Origin: an uncultured Treponema sp.
Lineage (GTDB): Bacteria; Spirochaetota; Spirochaetia; Treponematales; Treponemataceae
NCBI GenBank assembly: GCA_937902445.1
Contig: CALELJ010000299.1
Location: 1 to 14,065 of the forward strand
Reading direction: 5' to 3'
Length of the DNA stretch: 14,065 nucleotides
The notes under the pieces were generated by a model that saw only the letters and a program-made list of their open reading frames with translations, was not told where the DNA came from and searched no databases. Shown here one piece after another: positions 7,229 to 13,267 of this stretch (the stretch's first letter is position 1; each line of letters opens with the position of its first letter). The position numbers were made by a program, and so were the translations under genes.

Positions 7229-8035
7229 ATGACAAACATCGGATTTATCGGAATGGGCAACATGGCCCAGGCAATTGCAAAAGGTTTCATCGATACAGGA
7301 AAGGTAAAGGCCTCAAATGTCTTTGCCTTTGCACCAAACCAGGAAAAGCTTAAGAAGAATGCTGCCGCCATCGGTTTCACGCCATGTACTTCCCTTGCGG
7401 AACTTTCATCAAAGTGCGACACCCTCATTGCCGCCTGCAAGCCTTACCAGCTCAACGCCGTTCTTTCTGAACTTGGAACTAGCCTCAAGGACAAGGTGCT
7501 TCTTTCAGTTGCCGCAGGATGGGTATTCGACACCTTCAACAACATGCTGAACCCTGCCATCGATCCATACAACACAAGAATACAGTGCATCATGCCAAAC
7601 ACACCCGCCATGGTTGGACAGGGCGTAATGCTTTTTGAAAAGAAGAACTCCCTTAAGGAAGAAGAACTCAAGCAGGCTGTTGAACTTTTCGAGTCCCTTG
7701 GAATCGTTGAATTCCTTGATACATCGTTGATGGGAATCGGTGGAGCAATCAGCGGCTGTGGACCTGCCTTCATGGACATGATTATGGAAGCTTATGCCGA
7801 TGCAGCCGTTAAATACGGAATCGCCCGCGACACAGCATACCGCCTTGTAAGCCAGACAATGGCAGGCAGCGCAATCCTCCAGCAGAAAACAGGAAGCCAT
7901 CCGGGCGTACTTAAAGATGCTGTCTGTTCCCCAAACGGAACCACAATCTGCGGTGTAGACGCCCTTGAGAAGGCAGGCCTTCGCGGCGCACTCATTTCAA
8001 GCATCGATGCCATCATGAACAAAAAGAAAAGCTGA
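7229..8035 (+). CDS. proC: Pyrroline-5-carboxylate reductase
   Basis: Reduces 1-pyrroline-5-carboxylate to L-proline with NAD(P)H, the last step of proline synthesis. The 268-residue length is normal. The N-terminal Rossmann motif GFIGMGNMAQAI (5-16), the substrate-side MPNTPAMVGQGV (122-133), SGCGPAFMDMIMEA (175-188), and the dimer-domain signature HPGVLKDAVCSPNGTTICG (224-242) are all present. AGAGGA upstream of the ATG supports the start. It is the second gene after proB. The only terminator downstream (8050-8078) has its T-run on the minus strand, so how the proBC message ends is unclear from sequence. Confidence 0.96.
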   Translation: MTNIGFIGMGNMAQAIAKGFIDTGKVKASNVFAFAPNQEKLKKNAAAIGFTPCTSLAELSSKCDTLIAACKPYQLNAVLSELGTSLKDKVLLSVAAGWVFDTFNNMLNPAIDPYNTRIQCIMPNTPAMVGQGVMLFEKKNSLKEEELKQAVELFESLGIVEFLDTSLMGIGGAISGCGPAFMDMIMEAYADAAVKYGIARDTAYRLVSQTMAGSAILQQKTGSHPGVLKDAVCSPNGTTICGVDALEKAGLRGALISSIDAIMNKKKS

Positions 8036-8049
8036 GTTTAAATTGGCAT

Positions 8050-8078
8050 AAAAAAAACCGGGGTCGATTGGCCCCGGT
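8050..8078 (-). terminator. Rho-independent terminator of the lipoprotein gene
   Basis: On the minus strand ACCGGGG (8078-8072) pairs with CCCCGGT (8063-8057) around an 8-nt loop, followed by a T8 tract. It sits 25 bases past the lipoprotein stop. The plus strand has no T-run, so it is weaker or inactive for proC. Confidence 0.85.
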
Positions 8079-8103
8079 CAAACTCTCGCATCAATGAAAA
8101 ATT

Positions 8104-8550
8104 TTAGTTAGCCTTCTTTGTGTATTTCTCACCTTCATCATCAGTCAAAGTACCATCTTTTACTTTCCAAGTTGCTGAGCGACCATCAGCTGTAACCTTG
8201 ACATCACCGTCTTTTGTCGGATCCCCAGTGTAAGTACCACTAGCCCTTGTCTTTCCTACAGCAGAGAGGTTCCATGTACCGTCTGTCTTGAAAGTAACGA
8301 GTATAATTCCGTGCTGTTCGTAGACAATTTCATAGGAAGCATACTTGCTGCTACTTGGTGTTGTGCTTGTTCCGGTAGATGTGCTTGTCCCGGTAGATGT
8401 TCCTGTTCCGGTAGATGCATTTGTTCCGGTAGATGTACTTGATTCTGTAGTAGATCCAGAATCATCATCGCCAGAGCTACAAGAAACAAAAGAAAGTGCT
8501 GCGCCAAACAACATGGCTACTGCAACAGATAAACTAAAAAATCTTTTCAT
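8104..8550 (-). CDS. Small lipoprotein with Ser/Thr/Gly-rich linker, function unknown
   Basis: A 148-residue exported lipoprotein. It has a K-R start, a hydrophobic core (about 4-20) and a relaxed lipobox LSFVSC with C24 as the lipid-carrying cysteine, in keeping with the loose lipoboxes of spirochaetes. Residues 25-68 are a low-complexity D/S/T/G linker, part of it encoded by tandem 18-bp repeats. The C-terminal domain (about 69-145) is short and probably all-beta: FKTDGTWNLS, then GTYTGDPTKDGDVKVT and ATWKVKDGTLTDDEGEKY, resembling small beta-barrel or sheet domains found in treponemal lipoproteins. A GGAGG precedes the ATG. It has its own promoter-like TATAAT and a terminator, so it appears to be a single-gene unit. 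No function can be assigned. It is expected at the periplasmic or outer-membrane surface. Confidence 0.8.
   Translation of the reverse strand: MKRFFSLSVAVAMLFGAALSFVSCSSGDDDSGSTTESSTSTGTNASTGTGTSTGTSTSTGTSTTPSSSKYASYEIVYEQHGIILVTFKTDGTWNLSAVGKTRASGTYTGDPTKDGDVKVTADGRSATWKVKDGTLTDDEGEKYTKKAN
8366..8455 (-). repeat. 18-bp tandem repeats inside the lipoprotein linker
   Basis: Four near-identical 18-bp units (8366, 8384, 8402 and 8420) share a GTtCCGGTAGATG core on the plus strand; a degenerate fifth follows to 8455. Each encodes six residues of the S/T/G linker, so a change in unit number would keep the frame. Confidence 0.8.
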
Positions 8551-8579
8551 AAGATTCCTCCAAAAGTTAAGTTGTCTGG

Positions 8580-8585
8580 ATTATA
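8580..8585 (-). promoter_or_regulatory. Probable -10 box of the lipoprotein gene
   Basis: A perfect TATAAT on the minus strand, 29 bases before the ATG. No good -35 lies at 16-18 bp. Direct repeats of TTGTGAGTT just upstream (8607-8636) may be activator sites. Confidence 0.5.
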
Positions 8586-8606
8586 GGAATCTTTTCATGA
8601 TTTGTA

Positions 8607-8636
8607 TTGTGAGTTCACAAAAAATTCTTGTGAGTT
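8607..8636. repeat. Pair of TTGTGAGTT direct repeats upstream of the lipoprotein promoter
   Basis: TTGTGAGTT occurs at 8607-8615 and 8628-8636, 21 bp apart or about two helical turns. They lie 22-51 bp upstream of the TATAAT, where an activator could bind next to a weak -35. Confidence 0.4.
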
Positions 8637-8678
8637 ACGCACAATAATATAGAGAGGAATTAAAACCGCATATAATAA

Positions 8679-8713
8679 GAAACCCCCGGTACTGGAATAG
8701 CAACGAGGGTTTC
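8679..8713 (-). terminator. Terminator-like hairpin after the transporter/kinase-like operon
   Basis: On the minus strand GAAACCCTCG pairs with CGGGGGTTTC (10 bp with one G-T pair) around a 15-nt loop. The tail that follows, TTATTATATGCGGTTTTAAT, is only moderately T-rich. It lies about 80 bases past the kinase-like stop. Confidence 0.5.
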
Positions 8714-8733
8714 AATTCACTGTTCTATTGTAT

Positions 8734-8759
8734 TCAAGAATCGCCATGGCGATTCTTGA
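8734..8759. repeat. Perfect 26-bp palindrome with no spacer
   Basis: TCAAGAATCGCCA is followed directly by its exact reverse complement, centred on the CATG at 8746/8747. It adjoins an 8-bp inverted repeat, GGCGAAAG at 8760-8767 and CTTTCGCC at 8802-8809, whose far arm lies in the last codons of the kinase-like gene. No T-run follows on either strand, so it is not a standard terminator. Confidence 0.75.
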
Positions 8760-8794
8760 GGCGAAAGTTACAGCAGCTATAAGTTTCTATCAAC

Positions 8795-9406
8795 TCACTT
8801 GCTTTCGCCGTTGACTCTCTGCTGAATGTAGTTGTAGATCAACTCTGTCGTTCCATCCACACCAAGCTTTGATGCATCGATGCAAAGCTCGTAAGACTTT
8901 CTGTCGCCCCACTTTCCGTTCTTGCAGAAATAATCATGGTAGGCGGCACGCTTTTTGTCATGCTGTTCGATTTTCTTGATGGCAGCCTTGCGGTCAATTC
9001 CAGGATGACGTTCAATGACCCTGGCAATCCTTGCTTCAAGATCCGCATAGATGAAAATCGAAATGAAATTTTCACTTCCGCGGAAAAGATCATCGGCACA
9101 GCGTCCAACGATTATGAATGAATCACCGTCAGCAGCCTTTGACTTCAAGAGAGCAAACTGAAGTTCAGCTACGTTCTGTTCCGGAGAATTTGAATAACCG
9201 CGGACAGTTCTTGAAAAAAGTCTCAGCTTAGGTTTTTCATCATATTTTTTGAGGTTGTTTGTATCAACACCATTGTTGCCGGCAACCTGTTCAAGAAGGT
9301 TTCTGTCGAGAACCTCTATGTCAAGTTTTTCAGCAAGCTTGTGAGCCACGACATGACCTGCACTTCCATATTCACGACCAATCGAAATGATAATCTGCTT
9401 TTCCAT
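8795..9406 (-). CDS. Cytidylate-kinase-like family protein
   Basis: A 203-residue P-loop-like nucleotide-binding protein of the Cytidylate_kin2 group. Visible are the glycine-rich start SIGREYGSAGHVVAHKLAEK (8-27), FIIVGRCADDLF (97-108), and the family signature KRAAYHDYF...KWGDRKSYELCIDAS (152-179). The first motif lacks the Lys of a true Walker A (GxxGxGK[ST]), as is common in this group. It is therefore distinct from Cmk, and its substrate is unknown. The ATG at 9406 is chosen because GGGGG lies 8 bases upstream and the protein then begins with the usual short MEKQIIISIGREYG; the longer frame from 9442 adds 12 residues overlapping nearly all of the spacer. It lies 37 bp after the ion transporter gene, so the two are probably co-transcribed. 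Confidence 0.85.
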   Translation of the reverse strand: MEKQIIISIGREYGSAGHVVAHKLAEKLDIEVLDRNLLEQVAGNNGVDTNNLKKYDEKPKLRLFSRTVRGYSNSPEQNVAELQFALLKSKAADGDSFIIVGRCADDLFRGSENFISIFIYADLEARIARVIERHPGIDRKAAIKKIEQHDKKRAAYHDYFCKNGKWGDRKSYELCIDASKLGVDGTTELIYNYIQQRVNGESK

Positions 9407-9443
9407 AAGAATAACCCCCGATCTCCTACAGTTACCCGGCACC

Positions 9444-10790
9444 TTACAGGTACCTTACGAAGATAACCAATGTAGAAATGATCATAACAATCACTGTTGC
9501 AGGAACCGCAGTCTTGCAGTATGTTCCCCAGCTGACCGGATGTCCAGCCTTGGCAGCTACAGATGTTCCGACAACGTTTGCGCTTGCACCGATTGGAGTT
9601 GCACTACCACCAATGTCAGTTCCCATGGAAAGGGCCCATGTCATTGTTGTAAGGGCTACACCCTGAGAAGCGGCAAGGCTCTGGATGACAGGAATCATTG
9701 TTGCCGCAAACGGAATGTTGTCTACGAATGCAGAAGCAATTGCTGAAACCCAGATGATGATTGCTATCATTAAGTATACATTGCCTCCGGAAATTTTACC
9801 AATAAAACCTGCAACAATTTCAAGGATGCCTGTCTGCTCAAGTCCGCCTACAACCATGAAAAGTCCAAGGAAGAAAAGAACTGTCTTGTAGTCGACTTTG
9901 CTCATGATTTCACCAATGTACTTAGGTGCTGTAGCAAGAGTGATGATTGCAATTCCAAGACCGATTGTGGCAACACTCAGATGTGTCTGTGCGTGTGTTA
10001 CAAGAAGAATTACTGCAAGACCGAAGATACCGCAGCTGATTCCGAATCCCTTCTTGTCGAGAATTGCGCTTTCAGGTGTAGGGAAAGATGATGTATCAAC
10101 AGACTCAACGTTCTTGAATTCCTTTTTATATACAAAGAAGAAATAGATGACTGTGAATACAAGCGAGATTGCTGCGATGAGACCTGTGTTCATTACGAAG
10201 TCAGCGAAAGAATAGCCGAATGATGTACCGATGATGATGTTTGGAGGATCACCGCACATTGTTGCGCTTCCGCCTAAGTTGGCACAGAAAACCTCTGAAA
10301 GAATCATCGGAACCGGATTGAACTTAAGGAGCTGGCTCAGTTCAACAGTAACTGCCGCAAGGAACAGAATGACTGTGATTGAGTCGATGAACATTGCAAG
10401 GATTGACGACATGAGCATGAAGGTCACGAAAATCGGAACAACCTTGTACTTTACAGACTTGGCAAGAAGCATGCAGAGCCATCTGAAAAATCCTACACGT
10501 GCCATGCCTTCAACCATGATCATCATGCCGGCGATAAAGATGATTGTCGCCCAGTTGATTCCGCTTGAAGACTCTTCAGCTTCCTTTGCATACCAGAAGC
10601 CAAGTGTGAAAATGTTCTTTACGTTGAGAGTCTCCATTACGGCCTCCCAGGAATGCATTCCCACTCCAAATACCAAAAGCAGTGTCAAAGCACCGCAGAC
10701 CAAAGTAATCCACTGGCGTTCGAATATCTCGAGGATGATCATGACGAACATCACGCAGAATATCGAAACGGCTAAAATTTGAGCTAACAT
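9444..10790 (-). CDS. ArsB/NhaD-type (IT superfamily) ion transporter, putative Na+/H+ antiporter or anion permease
   Basis: A 448-residue polytopic inner-membrane protein with about eleven hydrophobic segments. It has the two-fold arrangement of the IT superfamily: NLGGSATMCGDPPNIIIG (171-188) in the first half and FVDNIPFAATMIPV (355-368) plus GGSATPIGASANVV (394-407) in the second. These are hallmarks of ArsB/NhaD and P-protein-like permeases. The exact substrate (Na+/H+, arsenite or organic anion) cannot be decided; no ars gene is nearby. The ATG at 10790 is preferred over an in-frame TTG at 10826. Neither has a Shine-Dalgarno. A possible promoter (TTGCGG, 17 bp, TATTAT) ends 7 bases before this ATG, so the message may be leaderless. 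It is followed after 37 bp by the cytidylate-kinase-like gene. Confidence 0.88.
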   Translation of the reverse strand: MLAQILAVSIFCVMFVMIILEIFERQWITLVCGALTLLLVFGVGMHSWEAVMETLNVKNIFTLGFWYAKEAEESSSGINWATIIFIAGMMIMVEGMARVGFFRWLCMLLAKSVKYKVVPIFVTFMLMSSILAMFIDSITVILFLAAVTVELSQLLKFNPVPMILSEVFCANLGGSATMCGDPPNIIIGTSFGYSFADFVMNTGLIAAISLVFTVIYFFFVYKKEFKNVESVDTSSFPTPESAILDKKGFGISCGIFGLAVILLVTHAQTHLSVATIGLGIAIITLATAPKYIGEIMSKVDYKTVLFFLGLFMVVGGLEQTGILEIVAGFIGKISGGNVYLMIAIIIWVSAIASAFVDNIPFAATMIPVIQSLAASQGVALTTMTWALSMGTDIGGSATPIGASANVVGTSVAAKAGHPVSWGTYCKTAVPATVIVMIISTLVIFVRYL

Positions 10791-10797
10791 AGTGAAA

Positions 10798-10826
10798 ATA
10801 ATAACGTTTTGTAGAATATTCCGCAA
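10798..10826 (-). promoter_or_regulatory. Possible promoter of the transporter gene
   Basis: On the minus strand TTGCGG (10826-10821), a 17-base spacer and TATTAT (10803-10798). The predicted start falls at or next to the A of the ATG at 10790, consistent with a leaderless message and with the missing ribosome binding site. A TTGACA at 10853-10858 has no matching -10 at normal spacing. Confidence 0.45.
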
Positions 10827-10855
10827 TCAGTTGCAGATTTTTACAGCCGGAATTG

Positions 10856-10944
10856 TCAATGCGCCCCCCGCCTAGCCCCGATAGAAGCGGAATGCGCGGA
10901 GCCCTGGCGAGCACATTGGAGCGGATAGCGGGTTTAGCAAGGGA
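10856..10944. other. GC-rich intergenic element with imperfect inverted repeats
   Basis: This stretch is visibly far richer in G+C than its flanks. It contains CCGC (10868-10871) facing GCGG (10887-10890), repeated AATGCGC blocks, GATAGAAGCGG and GGATAGCGGG, and an imperfect AATGCGC/GCACATT pairing. No open frame of plausible coding character covers it. It resembles dispersed intergenic repeats, but copy number cannot be judged from one window. Confidence 0.4.
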
Positions 10945-10985
10945 GTGGGCTTCGTATGAAATCTCCTCAGACGATTTTCATCATA

Positions 10986-11014
10986 TTTATGAAATGCTTT
11001 GCCTATGCTAAAAT
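10986..11014 (+). promoter_or_regulatory. Possible extended -10 promoter of the radical SAM gene
   Basis: TGCTAAAAT (11006-11014) is an extended -10 with only a weak TTTATG (10986-10991) at -35. The start would fall at about 11021, the A of the ATG, implying a leaderless message; no Shine-Dalgarno is present. Confidence 0.45.
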
Positions 11015-11020
11015 GATTTT

Positions 11021-13246
11021 ATGAACGTTCTGATCATCACACCTCCATTGGTTCAGCTTAATGCGCCCTATCCAAGCGGAGCATACCTGAAATCTTTTTT
11101 CAGGGACCTCGGCCACAACGCAAAATGGCTTGACCTAAGCATCGAGCTTGTCCACGAGATTTTTTCGCATAGTGGCCTTGAGCATCTTTTTGCCCTTACA
11201 GAAAAGAAAGCCATGGAAAAAGCTAAGGCTGCGGAAAGCCAGGGTGATGAAGAGACTGCACTCAACTTAAGGCGCTATGTCCTGCAAAGTGACCTCTGGA
11301 TAAACTGGATCGACGACATTGTAAAAATTCTTTGCGACGGAACTGATGTGAGCACCCGTGAAATCTGCCACAAGTTCATGTTCAGCCCAAACGTTCCCCG
11401 CGGTGCCCGCATGGAAAACTACATTGCAAATCTTGACCGCGAGCCAAATGCCGACGACACCCGAAACCTTGCCACCATGGCCCTTGCCGATCTTGCTGAC
11501 TACATCACCGTTGTTTTCGACAAGGATTTTTCTCTGGTCCGTTATGCGGAATCCATCTCAGTCAATGAGACAAGTTTTGCCCACATAGAAAAAAACATCG
11601 ACACTCCGATCCTCACGGAATTCTACAGCCGTATTCTTGAAAGGCTCATTCACATTGAGGACAGGACCCTCGTGTGCATTTCAGTTCCCTTCGCCGGAAC
11701 CTTTACGCCTGCCTTGTTTACCGGCCGCTGGCTTAAGGAAAATTTCGGCGATAAAGTCTACGTTACGCTTGGGGGCGGTTTTGTAAACACTGAACTCCGC
11801 GACATAAACGAAACTGCCCTTGGCAGCTACACCGACAGCTTAAGCTACGACCGAGGTTACGGAAGCTACAAGGCATGGTTTGACTCTGGAGCTTTTGAAA
11901 ATTTCACGGATGAAAGCATCTACAAGATGACAAGGATCGTGCCATGCTCCGATGGAAGTGTCAGGATAATCAAGGCGATTCATGAGAGTTCCGCCTGTGA
12001 GAAATTTGAAAACGAAATCACAGAAAGCAACGTGCCTGACTACAGCGACATAGATTTTTCAAAATATCCCCGGGTTGCGGACGACACGAATCCAATGCAG
12101 CGCCTCTGGTCTGACGGTGCATGGATGAAGGCCTACCTTGCCCACGGCTGCTACTGGCACCGCTGTGCTTTCTGCGACACTACTCTTGATTACGTTTCAT
12201 CATACAAGATGACGAAAATCGGGAACCTCTACAAAGCCCTGAGTTCCCAGCTTGACGGCCACCACATCGGAGGAATCCATTTTGTTGACGAAGCCATGCC
12301 GCCCAAAGCCATGGTTAAATTCGCGGAACTTGCACTGGCAGACCGGCAGAATTTTTCCTGGTGGGGCAACGTGCGCTTTGAGAAAGTCTTTACCCGCGAC
12401 ATGGCGGACCTGATGGCTGCCGGCGGACTCATCGGAGTTTCAGGCGGAATAGAAATCGCAACGGGTTCGGGCCTTGACAGCATCAGCAAGGGAACGGACA
12501 TCAATTCAATCGTAAAGGCCTGCTGCGCATTCAAGGAAGCTGGCATTCTCGTCCATGCCTACATGATCTACGGTTATTTTGGCGAGACGGAACAGGACAC
12601 CATAAATTCCATGGAGACGCTGAGACAGCTGTATGAGGCAGGTTTGCTCGACAGCTGCTTCTGGCACAAGTTTGTTCTGACAAGGCATTCAAGGATTTAT
12701 TCTGAATGGAAGGAAGGCAAATATCCGGACCTGAAACCTGTTGAACCAAAGAACGCCGGAATCTTTGCAAAGAACGGACTTCACTTTGAAGGTGAGAACC
12801 GTCTTGCAAAATTTGGTGACGGTCTCAATGCATCGCTTCAGGCATGGATGCATGGAGAGAAACTTTCCATGAGCGTAAATAAATGGTTTGATTTCAAGAC
12901 ACCGGCTCCTACGATTCCAAAGGACTTCATTGAAAATGCCATCGCCCTTTATGAGGCAGAAAGAAATTCCGCCTGGGGAAAATTTCCTTCAGTTGAAAAA
13001 TGCCGCTGGCTTGGCGGAAAAATAATGCGGGACGGCCGACACATTTTGTGGAACTACATGCAGGAAGAATACAGGTCAAAGCTTCCGGAAGGAAAGGATG
13101 GCATCCAGAAAGAATTCCTTGATGCCCTTGACTGCCTGAGGTGCGAAAACTTCAACCCGGAACCCATGAAAAATTTTCTTGCAAAAAATCCGGAGTACGA
13201 AAAAATCTTCCGTAAACTACGCGGTTCAGGTCTTGTTGAGATTTAA
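11021..13246 (+). CDS. B12-binding-type radical SAM protein with CX4CX2C cluster motif
   Basis: A 741-residue protein. The N-terminus MNVLIITPPL starts like cobalamin-binding Rossmann domains of class B radical SAM enzymes; the domain is interrupted by a long helical insert (about 50-190) and resumes with VCISVPFAGTFTPALF and KVYVTLGGGFVNTEL (about 218-260). The radical SAM core begins near 365 with HGCYWHRCAFCDTTL, where C377, C382 and C385 should bind the [4Fe-4S] cluster in CX4CX2C spacing, not the usual CX3CX2C. IGVSGGIEIATGSGLD and AYMIYGYFGETEQDT are the expected later core strands. The C-terminal region (about 570-741) is helical and family-specific. The reaction is unknown; candidates are cobalamin-dependent methylation or another radical modification. 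It stands alone, divergent from the transporter gene and convergent with the AraC-type gene 21 bp away, with no precursor peptide gene visible nearby. Confidence 0.88.
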   Translation: MNVLIITPPLVQLNAPYPSGAYLKSFFRDLGHNAKWLDLSIELVHEIFSHSGLEHLFALTEKKAMEKAKAAESQGDEETALNLRRYVLQSDLWINWIDDIVKILCDGTDVSTREICHKFMFSPNVPRGARMENYIANLDREPNADDTRNLATMALADLADYITVVFDKDFSLVRYAESISVNETSFAHIEKNIDTPILTEFYSRILERLIHIEDRTLVCISVPFAGTFTPALFTGRWLKENFGDKVYVTLGGGFVNTELRDINETALGSYTDSLSYDRGYGSYKAWFDSGAFENFTDESIYKMTRIVPCSDGSVRIIKAIHESSACEKFENEITESNVPDYSDIDFSKYPRVADDTNPMQRLWSDGAWMKAYLAHGCYWHRCAFCDTTLDYVSSYKMTKIGNLYKALSSQLDGHHIGGIHFVDEAMPPKAMVKFAELALADRQNFSWWGNVRFEKVFTRDMADLMAAGGLIGVSGGIEIATGSGLDSISKGTDINSIVKACCAFKEAGILVHAYMIYGYFGETEQDTINSMETLRQLYEAGLLDSCFWHKFVLTRHSRIYSEWKEGKYPDLKPVEPKNAGIFAKNGLHFEGENRLAKFGDGLNASLQAWMHGEKLSMSVNKWFDFKTPAPTIPKDFIENAIALYEAERNSAWGKFPSVEKCRWLGGKIMRDGRHILWNYMQEEYRSKLPEGKDGIQKEFLDALDCLRCENFNPEPMKNFLAKNPEYEKIFRKLRGSGLVEI

Positions 13247-13267
13247 TTTCAGAGAAGGAAATGATTT

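Noticed and set aside
8366..8455. Possible CRISPR array
   Set aside because: The units are contiguous 18-bp repeats with no spacers and are part of a coding frame.
8551..8593. AAGATTCCT/AGGAATCTT inverted repeat hiding the lipoprotein ribosome binding site
   Set aside because: The upstream arm overlaps the TATAAT and would not be in the transcript, so no RNA hairpin forms unless a more distal promoter is used.
8345..8647. Plus-strand frame with a repetitive VPVDVLVPVDV sequence
   Set aside because: It is the reverse reading of the 18-bp repeats in the lipoprotein gene, which itself has a signal peptide, ribosome binding site and terminator.
10231..10782. Plus-strand open frame of 183 codons opposite the transporter gene
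   Set aside because: It is an antisense shadow of a hydrophobic coding sequence; the minus strand has the full ArsB/NhaD motif set.
10853..10858. TTGACA as -35 for the transporter gene
   Set aside because: No -10-like hexamer lies at 16-18 bp downstream on the minus strand.
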